From NCBI GenBank assembly GCA_001970955.1, contig MPUH01001211.1:1-20955 (forward strand): a stretch of DNA of 20,955 bases. Reading direction: 5' to 3'. Below, piece by piece: positions 10,601-18,736 of this stretch. Below the pieces are notes generated by a model, which did not search any database, was not told the DNA's origin, and saw nothing but the letters and a program-made list of their open reading frames with translations. A program made the position numbers and the translations under genes. Source of the DNA: Stentor coeruleus. Its lineage: Eukaryota; Ciliophora; Heterotrichea; Heterotrichida; Stentoridae. The first letter of the stretch is position 1. Each line of letters starts with the position of its first letter.

Positions 10601-11998
10601 TTCAATGAAATCCAACAAGAATTAGATGGTACAGAATTCTTAACTGCAGAGCAAAAAGAATGGATACGAACACAAAAACTACTTATCCTAGTCCAACCAC
10701 GAATCAGATACCTACGTCCTGAAAGCAATTTTTTTGGGTTTTTTTATGATATGATAATGAATTACAAATTTGAAATGATGATTCAAACTGTTATAGTTAT
10801 GAACGTACTTTTCATGAGTCTTTTTAGTTACCCAATAGATACAAAACTAAACGACCTTCTAGCTTTAGCTAACTATGTCTTTGTAGCAATTTTCACAATG
10901 GAAATGATAGTAAAAATCCTTGGTTTAGGCTTAAGATATTATTTTTCTAACAATTGGAATCGATTCGACTGTTTTGTCACAATTTTATCCCTTATAACTT
11001 TACAATCAAATTTTGGTATAAGTAACGCAACAGTTTTAAGAGCATTTCGTATGGCAAGATTATTTCGTGTGGTTAAAATTTTCAAAGGTTTTCAAGTAGT
11101 TTTTAACACCCTAATCCTCTCAGCTCCATCTTTGATTAATGTTGGAACACTTCTTTTATTATTATGGTTTGTTTATGGTGTAGCCGGGATGTATTTATTT
11201 GGTAGTTTAGATCTAAGTGTGACTCAAATCCTTAATGATCAACAGAATTTCAATACTTTTTATAATGCTATAAGTTTATTATTTCAATGTATAACTGGAG
11301 AAAATTGGGATTTAATAATGCGTGATTGTATGGGAAATTATGGATGTAGTGGAACATATGAACAATGTGGTAATCCAGGATTAGCTATAGTATATTGGAT
11401 ATCATATACAATCCTCGGCCAATATTTTTTTTTAAACATGTTTATTGCTGTTATATTAGAAAATTTCAATGAAGAAGATGAAGATATAACAAATGCTGGA
11501 CTTACTGAAAAAGACTTGAAAAGGTATCAAAAGGCTTGGTGTAAATTCGCCCCTTTTGGTGAAGATGCAATTGATGTTCAATGCTTGCCTGAGTTATTAC
11601 AAAGATTAGACTCACCTTTAGGCTTTAAAGGTCAAAATTTGACAAATATGCAGATTTTAACAATTATTCATGCTATGAAAATTAAAGAACATAATAATAG
11701 AGTTAATTTTGCTGAACTTATGTGGACACTTGCTTCTGCTATTTCTGGAGCTGATTTGTCTACTGCACCAAATTGTGAGGCGGTAAGAAGTATATTGAAA
11801 CAATTACCAAAAATACTTCCGACATATGAAACACAAAATGGGAAAGTTTATGAATCTAGTAAGAATTTTGCTTCGAAATGTATTGCTGGGAAGATTATAT
11901 TGACAGCATGGAGAGAATATAGGAAACGTATTCAGCAACATGGTGGGAATGTGATAGAAAAAAGGAATAATATGCCGGTGTTATGGCCAAGAAAATAG
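7676..11998 (+). CDS. Voltage-gated calcium channel pore-forming alpha subunit (four-domain, EEEE filter)
   Basis: A 1440-residue four-repeat cation channel. Each repeat has six transmembrane segments: repeats start near 72, 385, 700 and 1025. S4 sensors carry regularly spaced Arg/Lys (about 167-177, 484-505, 804-820, 1118-1137). The pore glutamates are Glu296 (TMEGWSD), Glu577 (TSENWN), Glu922 (TLEAWP) and Glu1209 (TGENWD), the EEEE pattern of Ca2+ rather than Na+ channels. The II-III linker (621-640) is strongly acidic. The C-terminus has an EF-hand-like stretch and an IQ-like calmodulin site (AGKIILTAWREYRKR, 1404-1418). In ciliates such channels carry the Ca2+ action potential that reverses cilia; that role is inferred. 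No intron was found; several GTA...TAG strings fall in conserved segments. Confidence 0.95.
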   Translation: MAKRRERDLNPIRRNNFDFEMLFLQQVEMQRLTNQTEISLVQLKSKYEEKPYSGTSLIFLTVTNPIRKACIQLVLNSTFDYFILSVILANCVTLVLDDFMVNNTWSVKTDTCFLVIFTIESFLKIIAVGFFIGKNTYLRDAWNILDFVVVILGWMGYFLGGQNITMIRSIRILRPLRTINSIPEMKILTVSIIKSLPLLFDIFLLLVLFLLIFALVGTQIYGGLFSQQCFTLDGQPTGDLCYLDPKCSEYELNCGNSGCSENQYCWNSNQNPTQGVTSFDNIPLSLCTVFVAITMEGWSDVMRMGRSVLNQKFLNDIYFYVLLLVGAFFMIKLTVAAICVKFEKTSGEQKEQIVLIMDDKKKKSWMPLEPEDLTDKGIKYCWYRFRLGMYKIIMSRTFGFITIMLILINTGVMASQYYKMTKIHSTISENINMALNLCFCVEMIMKLIGLGLRGYVDESFNIFDGILVILGMIEIIFLSGTKNLRALLVFRAFRLLRIFKLARRWKKLRMLLAKLINAAKSIAYLGLLSMISVFIFTLLGKQLFKGQLLDQDGQIPRANFETLFWSFVTVFDILTSENWNGVMYTGVGSYGWGSFLYFLALLVVGNYILLNLFLAILIAQFENEDEENEEDEDEDDLEEEIVDNLERHDTNGYQQVVIQSRDKRRKQKMLEKIAKNSNKDPLELSGKSFFIFSPENPIRVFLKNCLLHPYFDSSIYALITLSCVILALDEPKKTPLTERFLGIISYVVLALFTLEFLFKSAVFGFLKGERCYIKNSWNILDLLIILMSYLDIILAAFAGGAIKLSFLRAFRALRALRPLRMVSHNERMKKMVTSVIQAVPAVLNVMLITVLFYIIFGILGIIFFNGLMYYCTDSLIVLESECVGVFVNENGEVVARDWQTLSYNFDNIFNAMLTLFDVSTLEAWPSYLLGIVDGVSQGHAMVRDYNPIAALFYIAYIFITNFFIMNLYLGAVIKKFNEIQQELDGTEFLTAEQKEWIRTQKLLILVQPRIRYLRPESNFFGFFYDMIMNYKFEMMIQTVIVMNVLFMSLFSYPIDTKLNDLLALANYVFVAIFTMEMIVKILGLGLRYYFSNNWNRFDCFVTILSLITLQSNFGISNATVLRAFRMARLFRVVKIFKGFQVVFNTLILSAPSLINVGTLLLLLWFVYGVAGMYLFGSLDLSVTQILNDQQNFNTFYNAISLLFQCITGENWDLIMRDCMGNYGCSGTYEQCGNPGLAIVYWISYTILGQYFFLNMFIAVILENFNEEDEDITNAGLTEKDLKRYQKAWCKFAPFGEDAIDVQCLPELLQRLDSPLGFKGQNLTNMQILTIIHAMKIKEHNNRVNFAELMWTLASAISGADLSTAPNCEAVRSILKQLPKILPTYETQNGKVYESSKNFASKCIAGKIILTAWREYRKRIQQHGGNVIEKRNNMPVLWPRK

Positions 11999-13514
11999 AT
12001 ATAATATTTGAATTAGAATAGATGGGTTTTTATTGTAGGATGTAATTTTTTGTGGTTTAAGAATGGGATTGAAGATGATTAGTTTGAAGTGACTTTTTTG
12101 ATTTTTAATAAATAGGATGATGATGGTAAGGGTGATATTTTTAAGTTTATTATTTGGAATTAGCGATTTTTGTTGAGAAATTCCTTTGGTTGTTAATTTT
12201 ATAAAGTTTTTTGTTTGTTTAGGATAAGTTATTGTTGTTAAATGTATAGAAAAATTTATTTTATAGTTTTTGGTTGATGATAGTATTTGAGGAAGTATGA
12301 TATTTTTAAGAATGAAGGCTGATAGAATATTTATTGTTGTGGGAAGTATTTCAAGTATAGTTATAGAAATTATAATACTGGCACTTTTCTTACAAAGTTT
12401 TTAAAGTCCGTAGTAATAAAGATAAAAAGAAAAAGTTGTGATATTTTTTATTTGATTTATATTAACTATGATTTAAAATCATACAAAGTAAACTAAGGAT
12501 TAACTTATCTCGATTATTTAACAACTAAAACTTTCTATAACTCTTAAGCATACTTTAAAAAGCACAAATCTCTTTATATTTTCCCAAGAAGCAATTTTAA
12601 AGAATTATAACGTGCAATAAGGTGCTGAAATCCAATTTCAATAGAAATTCTCAAAAATCTTATAAGGTTTAGTTATAAATTACTACAAAATAAACTATAA
12701 TCCAAAAGAAGAAATAAACTAATAAACCAAAATGCTCTATCAAATCAGCGATAAATCCTCACAGTAAACATAATTAATTTACACCAGCGATAAACCAAAA
12801 TCCCACAACAAAATCGTACAGTAAATCATAAACTACAAACTTCAATGCTAAAATTTCTTAAAGGTAAAAAAATTTTTTTTTCCCATAAAACTAATTATAT
12901 ACCCTAAAAACCTACCTAATCATTCCTGATATAAATACCCAGCACACTTTCTTGTACTTTTTTTCCGTACATTTATTCACATATTTTTTTCTGTAAACCA
13001 ATTTTTCTTCATAATAATAAACTCTCCAGTTAACTTTTTTACTCTCTAAACCCAGCTTTTATCATAAAAACAAAACTAAAACCTTAAACACAACTACCTA
13101 AAATCATCTTCCCTTTAAATTATACTTCCTTATATAAAATTCAACATACACTCTAATACATAATCATAATATCCATAAGAACTTGAAAATATACCAAAAA
13201 AACCTATAATAAATGTCTTAAGCCCAAAAAGATTTCCTCTTCTCATAAACTTCGACCCTTGATTATCATTTACAAAAACCTAGTATCAATCTATTACCTT
13301 AAGTGATTTTATTTACTATAGTTAACCTCACAAAATTTTTTCCTGTAAAAAAATCACAATTTGAAAAGGGTCTAAAAAATTATGATTTTTTTACATAGTT
13401 CGAGGTTTTATTGTAAAGTTTCGATTAAAAACATCACAAAATGTGTTTGAGGCTTGTAGGTAACTTTAATGAAATTTATACTTGAATTTTATATCTTTTC
13501 ATATGGACCACAAC
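11999..13514. other. Long gene-poor region downstream of the Ca2+ channel
   Basis: No intact gene seen. Positions 12000-12360 are G/T-rich and C-poor, as expected for a 3' flank of a plus-strand gene. Positions 12850-13212 are C-rich and G-poor, like the 5' flanks of intact genes in this window, and end at an ATG (13213) whose frame is broken at once by TAA. Two imperfect copies of CAGCGATAAA lie near 12746 and 12783. Stops occur in all frames. At about 2 kb to the next gene, this is far larger than the other spacers here, which fits loss of one or more genes. Confidence 0.5.
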
Positions 13515-13790
13515 TATAAAGTTGGTTTGCCCGTAAGCCATTTGAACAAATAAACACAAACTTTACTATGGGCTAAGAAACTTGTGTATGCAATGGAGAG
13601 GTATGATTTAGTGATGAAGTGCTTGAAATTTATGTTGTAGGCTGATAGTTTGTTAGATTTTGGAAATTGTGGGATTTGGGAATGTTTGTCGGCTTGGTTT
13701 TTTTTTTTGAAGATTTGGCTTTGGACTGAAGACATATGCAATGATAAAATAAACAAAATCTTAACACCCAACAAAGAAAAATTGTATTGA
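13515..13790 (+). pseudogene. Degenerate 14-3-3 protein pseudogene remnant
   Basis: One plus-strand frame, broken by TAA (13551-13553) and TAG (13638-13640), reads LLWAKKLVYAMERYDLVMKC at about 13563-13622 and DICNDKINKILTPNKEKLY at 13731-13787. These match, in order, the 14-3-3 N-terminal helices (LVYLAKLAEQAERYD followed by M and K positions) and the later block DICNDxLxLLxxxLIPN followed by ESKVFY. The spacing between the blocks is about 45 residues against roughly 70 in the family, so a piece is missing. The rest of the protein, with its phosphopeptide-binding C-terminal half, is absent. No short intron repairs the stops. An open antisense frame across it looks like a shadow. I judge it a truncated relic; the family call rests on two short blocks. 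Confidence 0.5.
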
Positions 13791-14008
13791 TTTGTCATAA
13801 ACTTCCTCAGTTTATGACACCTTCTAATTCACCTTCCAAACACTTTTTCTATGAAAAATAGCATAAAGAGCCTTAAAGGATCTTTAAACCACAAGTCTTA
13901 TTATTTTTCAAGCTTATAACAAATAGTTATATCAAGCTATCATTAATATGAACTCTTCAAGATAATAGCTTAGTTTGTGGTTAATTAGACAATACAAACC
14001 ATTAATAA
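13791..14008. other. 5' flank of the citrate synthase gene
   Basis: AT-rich, no gene seen. It should contain the citrate synthase promoter; I recognise no specific element. Confidence 0.4.
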
Positions 14009-15457
14009 ATGTCAGAAGGAATTAAAGTAGGAGATGCAGTCATCACCCTTCCAGATGGAACAACAGCAAGTTTTCCACTATTAAAAGGTACTGAAGGCCC
14101 TGCGGTCATTGATATCAGGGCTCTCTACCAGAAACTTGGGGTTTTTACCTTAGACCCAGGATTCACATCTACATCCAGTTGTGTATCTGCTATCACTTAT
14201 ATCGATGGAGACCAAGGAGAACTTTGGTACAGAGGCTATAGAATCCAAGATTTAGCTAATTCCTGCAGTTTCTTAGAAGTATGCTACCTACTTATGTATG
14301 GAGAGCTTCCAACAGGTGAGCAACTTGATCATTTTGAATCAGCAGTTAAATCTGAAATGTGTATTCATGAAAAGCTTATTGAATTTTATAGAAGCTTTCA
14401 ACAAGGAGCACACCCTATGGCTATCATGGTAGGTGTTGTTGGAGCACTCTCAGCATTTTTGGATGAGAAAAAAAATTATGATGACCCAGTCGAAAGAGAA
14501 AAAGCTAGTATAAAACTTGTTGCAAAATTCCCAATGCTTGCTGCTATTGCTTATCGTACTGCATATGGTCTACCAGTTGTATATCCTAAACGTCAATACT
14601 CTTATATCAAGAATTTCTTATATATGATGTTCCATGATCCTATGAATGAAGACTTTGATGTAGACCCAGTAATAGTTGAAGCTATGGAAAAAATTTTCAT
14701 TCTTCATGCTGACCATGAACAAAATGCAAGTACTTCAACAGTTCGTATTGCAGGTAGTTCATTAGCAAATCCATTTGCTTGTATAGCAGCAGGTATAGCA
14801 TCTTTATGGGGACCAATGCATGGTGGGGCAAATGAAGCTGTATTAAACATGCTAGATGAAGTTAAAAAAAGAGGAGCAGTCGATGAGTATCTAAAACGAG
14901 CTAAAGATAAAAATGATTCAGTTAGATTGATGGGATTCGGACATCGTGTATACAAGAATTTTGATCCTCGAAGTGTTATTATGGGAGAAATCGCTCATCG
15001 TGTTCTTGAAACTTTAAACAGTCATGAATTGGAACTATTTCAATTAGCTATTGAGATGGAAAAAAAAGCTTTAGCTGATGAGTATTTTATTAAAAGAAAA
15101 CTTTATCCTAATGTGGACTTTTATTCAGGTGTTGTTTTAGAAGCTATTGGGATTCCTAGAGATATGTTTACTGTGATTTTCGCTTTATCAAGGACTATTG
15201 GTTGGATTTCTCAATGGAGTGAAATGATGGCTGATCCTGTTAAAAAAATTGGCAGGCCCAGGCAGCTTTATGTTGGTCAAAAATGTAGGCAGGTACCTCA
15301 TGCTAGAGAAAGATTATCTAGGACTATATCTCCAGCTTTGACGCAAAGGACTAGAAATGTATGGTCACCTGTTAAACGAAGTATTCATCACCACGTGCAT
15401 AAACTGNCTGTTAAACGAAGTATTCATCACCACGTGCATAAACTGCATGTAGTCTAG
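14009..15457 (+). CDS. Citrate synthase, bacterial (GltA-like) type, with basic C-terminal tail
   Basis: Condenses oxaloacetate and acetyl-CoA to citrate, the entry step of the TCA or glyoxylate cycle. The signature HADHEQNASTSTVR (233-246) and the catalytic triad His271 (HGGANEA), His312 (GFGHRVYKNFDPR) and Asp370 (NVDFYSG) are all present. The sequence follows bacterial type-II GltA from the N-terminus through RPRQLY (416-421), then adds a basic tail of about 45 residues. No mitochondrial targeting peptide is obvious, so location is uncertain. As written the frame has 482 codons, but 15369-15406 is repeated at 15408-15445 around an N; removing that artefact gives about 469 residues ending HKLHVV. 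The stop is TAG at 15455-15457. Confidence 0.95.
   Translation: MSEGIKVGDAVITLPDGTTASFPLLKGTEGPAVIDIRALYQKLGVFTLDPGFTSTSSCVSAITYIDGDQGELWYRGYRIQDLANSCSFLEVCYLLMYGELPTGEQLDHFESAVKSEMCIHEKLIEFYRSFQQGAHPMAIMVGVVGALSAFLDEKKNYDDPVEREKASIKLVAKFPMLAAIAYRTAYGLPVVYPKRQYSYIKNFLYMMFHDPMNEDFDVDPVIVEAMEKIFILHADHEQNASTSTVRIAGSSLANPFACIAAGIASLWGPMHGGANEAVLNMLDEVKKRGAVDEYLKRAKDKNDSVRLMGFGHRVYKNFDPRSVIMGEIAHRVLETLNSHELELFQLAIEMEKKALADEYFIKRKLYPNVDFYSGVVLEAIGIPRDMFTVIFALSRTIGWISQWSEMMADPVKKIGRPRQLYVGQKCRQVPHARERLSRTISPALTQRTRNVWSPVKRSIHHHVHKLXVKRSIHHHVHKLHVV
15369..15406. repeat. 38-bp duplication, copy 1, inside the citrate synthase 3' end
   Basis: Identical to 15408-15445 and separated from it by a single N at 15407. 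It adds 13 codons in frame to citrate synthase and is best explained as an unmerged contig overlap. Confidence 0.92.
15408..15445. repeat. 38-bp duplication, copy 2
   Basis: Exact repeat of 15369-15406 directly after the N. One of the two copies should be dropped from the gene model. Confidence 0.92.
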
Positions 15458-15719
15458 TTAGATAATTTTAAGGCTTATTCCTTATAAGTTAAGATGTGGA
15501 TAAAAAGTTGATATTTTTACTAGATAAAAAGTATGGTTTATGGAAGTAAAATATTAAAGTGAGATAATAATTTTACCATTAAAATGAGAGAAATTATAAA
15601 CAAGTGTTTAGATTTCTTGAGTTATAATTATATATGTTTTTTGTATTTGAAATATTAAAATATATTTCAATAAAATCCTCAACAACTATCCCAATCTAAA
15701 TTCAACACCCAATAAAATT
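15445..15719. repeat. Near-identical duplication of the citrate synthase 3' flank, copy 1
   Basis: This 275-bp block matches 15722-15972 apart from four substitutions and 24 extra bases. The extra bases lie between two copies of GATAAAAAGT (15499-15508 and 15523-15532). It contains the true stop region of citrate synthase. The pattern fits two haplotypes placed end to end. Confidence 0.88.
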
Positions 15720-15721
15720 CN

Positions 15722-15972
15722 GCATGTAGTCTAGTTAGATAATTTTAAGGCTTATTCCTTATAAGTTAAGATGTGGATAAAAAGTATGGTTTATGGAAGT
15801 AAAATATTAAAGTGAGATAATAATTTTACCATTAGAATGAGAGAAATTATAAACAAATGTTTAGATTTCTTGAGTTATAATTATATATGCTTTTTGTATT
15901 TGAAATATTAAGATATATTTCAATAAAATCCTCAACAACTATCCCAATCTAAATTCAACACCCAATAAAATT
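15722..15972. repeat. Near-identical duplication of the citrate synthase 3' flank, copy 2
   Basis: This 251-bp copy begins straight after the N at 15721 and lacks the 24-base segment. Beyond 15972 the sequence runs C-rich up to the AMPK start at 16199, as in other 5' flanks here; I see no gene in 15458-16198. Confidence 0.88.
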
Positions 15973-16198
15973 ATCTCAAACAATTTCTTAAAACCCTTAT
16001 CATCCCCAACATTCATATTCATTCCTTATAAAATTTCACATCTTCATAATCCTAATAAATTTCCTAAATCCTCAATCAAATATCCTCTTTTACAATAAAA
16101 ATAGTCTAAAAACCCTATCGGTTACCAAATATCATATTGCTACCTTACCATAATCACCCAGTTATATTTCGATAAAGTTAAAAGTTGTGGATTAGTAA

Positions 16199-17584
16199 AT
16201 GGCAAATCTCGACAATTATAAGATTGTAAAGAACTTAGGCTCTGGAGCATTCGGCAATGTTAAACGTAATCCTTAGTTAGTAGCTCAACATATACTGACA
16301 CAACAATTTGTGGCAATCAAAATCATTAAAAAACAACTTGCTAGAGAACAAGGATCTTTAAGCAATATTAAAAGAGAAGGTAGATATTTAAAGGCATTTA
16401 GTCATCCAAATATAATCAAACTGTAAAAAACATTTAGTTTCGAATATATAAAAACAGACAAAGTTCATTATCTTATATTAGAATACGTCCCTGGCGGTGA
16501 ATTATATACTTTAATAGAAAAAAGAGGCAAAATGCCAGAAAATGAGGCTAGAAAGTATTTTTATCAGGTTTTAACTGCTATAGATTATGTACATAGTCAA
16601 GGAATTTCGCATAGAGATATTAAACCAGAGAATATACTTCTTGATAATCACAGGAATATTAAACTTGGAGACTTTGGGCTTAGTAATTTGATGAGGGATG
16701 GGGAGTTTTTAGGCACTGCTTGTGGTTCAGCGAATTATGCGGCACCTGAAGTTATTGCTGGACATAAATATTGTGGATCTGAAGTTGATGTGTGGAGTTT
16801 GGGTATACTTCTTTATGCCCTTTTAAGCGGAACTTTACCATTTGATGATGCGAATATGCCAGCTTTAATTGCGAAAGTCAAATCAGGTAAATATACAATG
16901 CCTTATCATATAAGCCCTCAAGCTACAGATCTTATACATAAAATTATTGTAACTAATCCATTGCATAGATTGACTGTTGCTGGGATTTTCCAACACCCTT
17001 GGATTAGTGGAACTTTTCCTATGCATATTATAAGCAAGCAGAAAGATTATGTTATTGATGAAGAAATATTTGAAGATTTGCTAAAATACCCAAAGTTTAT
17101 GAATTTAAGAAATTATGATGAGCTTAGGAGAAATATTTTATCTAGGGACAATTTTGATTTGTTTACAGTTTCATATGAGATGTTGCTGTTTACTAAAATG
17201 AAGGAAGGTTATACAGAGAAAAATGAAATGAAAACTATGTTTAAACAGGAAAAATCTAAAAACAAAAGAAAAGATTATGCACCTAATGATTGGAAATATG
17301 GATTTATTCTTGACAGTACACCAGAAGAAATTATGACAAACTTACTACTTACACTAAAAGAGATGAATGGAAAGTGGATTATTATTAATCCTTATCATAT
17401 CAAAGTAATAATAAAAGGTCTACATAAAAAGTTTCATGTAAAAATCACAATAAGATTATACTCGGTGAGTTATAGTTAGGATGATAATGTGTATTTTTTG
17501 GATTTCAAGTTAGAGAAAGGGAATTTTCTAAGATACTTAGATATTTGTTACAAAATCTACTCCGAGTATCATCTCAACACTTAA
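16199..17584 (+). CDS. AMPK/SNF1 family catalytic alpha subunit (four exons)
   Basis: A 446-residue energy-sensing Ser/Thr kinase encoded by exons 16199-16265, 16281-16422, 16438-17464 and 17480-17584. The kinase domain (about 7-259) has GSGAFGNV (14-21), Lys36 in VAIK, HRDIKPEN (128-135) and DFG (148-150). The activation loop FLGTACGSANYAAPE carries Thr163, matching the site phosphorylated in AMPK. Motifs such as DFGLSN, GSEVDVWSLGILLYALLSGTLPFDD and HPWI are typical of AMPK/SNF1. The C-terminus (355-446; DWKYGFIL, INPYHIKV, RLYS then DDNVYFLDF, FLRYLDICYKIYSEY) matches the alpha C-terminal domain that binds the beta subunit. That match is complete only when the third intron is removed. It should work in an alpha-beta-gamma complex activated by low ATP. 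Confidence 0.93.
16266..16280 (+). other. 15-nt intron 1 of the AMPK-like gene
   Basis: The intron is GTAATCCTTAGTTAG. Without removal, the frame stops after NVKRNP; with it the text becomes GNVKLAQHILTQ, as expected just after the glycine-rich loop. Confidence 0.95.
16423..16437 (+). other. 15-nt intron 2 of the AMPK-like gene
   Basis: The intron is GTAAAAAACATTTAG. Removal changes a TAA stop into HPNIIKLFEYIKTD, the normal kinase strand order. Confidence 0.95.
17465..17479 (+). other. 15-nt intron 3 of the AMPK-like gene, with a GTG donor
   Basis: The intron is GTGAGTTATAGTTAG. It ends exactly at the TAG that would stop the unspliced frame. Splicing gives RLYSDDNVYFLDF and 35 further codons to TAA at 17582-17584, completing the AMPK alpha C-terminal domain. 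Confidence 0.92.
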
Positions 17585-17780
17585 TTATAATTTCTTAGCT
17601 ATTTGGCATTTGTGTAATTTTTATAACTATCCTATAAAAATAATAATCCTAAGTAAATCCTAAGTGAAATTCTAAATTCATACAAGTCCATAATTTTTTT
17701 ATCATCATTCCAAAATTCCACGTATTTTTAATACACTCTAATAAAAATCTTATCAAAAAAACCCTACTCAAATATATTAA

Positions 17781-18383
17781 ATGGACGTTCTAGATCCTTT
17801 AGGAACCTTTAACGCGGTTGTCCCTCATTCTACATCATTCTCAAGTAACATCTACTTACTAAAACGTGAAGCTAAAACCTTAACAAAAGGTCAATTGATT
17901 AATACATCAGAAGAACTCAATCCTTTACCTGAAGAAAAAATTTATTTCACTGTAGGCAAGGAAATCAATAAAGAAAACTTCTCTTATCAATACAGACAAA
18001 CTGCTTTGTCTAGGATTTTCGGCTTTGGCATAACCTGTAATGATGGTAAAATATCTTTATGTGATAGGGATAATTCTGTAGCTTTTGGAAGAGTTTATGT
18101 TGTTGATAAATCATTAGAAATTGTTGGGGTTAAAATTGGAACATATCAAGATATAGAAGTATGGGGGAATGTTCAAGCTGTTGGGAATAGAAGTGAAGGG
18201 CAAGATGGTGTATGGGAGATAATGAAAAAAGAGTTTGGGGAAAGTTCTGAGTTAGCTTATTATTGGTATTTAGAAACTGGAGTTTTTTACGGGCAGAATG
18301 AGAATAGACCAGCTCTTGAGGAGGAGGTTAAGATACTTGAAGATCTTAGAATAGGTGAATTATTAATAGACAAAAAAGATTAG
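17781..18383 (+). CDS. Hypothetical protein, 200 residues, no family recognised
   Basis: I do not recognise this protein. It is soluble-looking, with no signal peptide or membrane segment. The middle (about 55-150) is rich in beta-prone stretches (KIYFTVGKEI, SRIFGFGITC, FGRVYVVDKS, IVGVKIGTYQDIEVWG) and Gly, followed by aromatic YYWYLETGVFYG and an acidic C-terminus. The start is the first ATG after a C-rich, G-poor 5' flank like those of its neighbours, and codon use matches them. It lies 196 bases after the AMPK-like gene on the same strand. A 15-nt GTG...TAG string at 18355-18369 could be an in-frame intron removing five residues (GELLI). Confidence 0.75.
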   Translation: MDVLDPLGTFNAVVPHSTSFSSNIYLLKREAKTLTKGQLINTSEELNPLPEEKIYFTVGKEINKENFSYQYRQTALSRIFGFGITCNDGKISLCDRDNSVAFGRVYVVDKSLEIVGVKIGTYQDIEVWGNVQAVGNRSEGQDGVWEIMKKEFGESSELAYYWYLETGVFYGQNENRPALEEEVKILEDLRIGELLIDKKD

Positions 18384-18736
18384 ATCGATAAGCTATTTAT
18401 ATACAAAATTAACGTAAAATTATTACTTTTACTATACAAAAAAATATACCAATAGTATCTTTAAACCTACAACAAAACTAATTTTTTTTTATACTAAAAA
18501 CCTCAAAGCCTTCAACCAAACGTCAAAATCCTCTTTTCTTATCTATAAAAAGTCATACCCACAACCAAAAATACGTATTTTCCCTTAGCCTTACCATAAA
18601 ACCCCCCAATCTTCTAAATATCATAAATACTCTTTTCATATAAAATCTAACATTTTCCCATTACAAAACAACCTCACTATTCTAATTTCTAGTCAAAATC
18701 CTAATAAATTATAGCCATAATTTTTAATCCAATATA
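18384..18736. other. Intergenic spacer, C-rich 5' flank
   Basis: No gene seen. It is markedly C-rich and G-poor on the plus strand, as are the other 5' flanks of plus-strand genes here, and should hold the promoter of the gene at 18737. Confidence 0.5.

Noticed and set aside
13213..13469. An ATG-led frame whose six interruptions are all TAA or TAG, suggesting Gln recoding of stops.
   Set aside because: Intact genes here end with TAA or TAG and never read them through. The frame then ends at TGA and matches no family I know, so chance or decay is likelier.
13514..13798. Open 94-residue minus-strand frame.
   Set aside because: It is antisense to the 14-3-3-like remnant and has no recognisable feature.
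14227..14241. A 15-nt GTA...TAG string in citrate synthase that looks like an intron.
   Set aside because: It encodes the conserved LWYRGYRIQDLA segment; removal would delete family-conserved residues.
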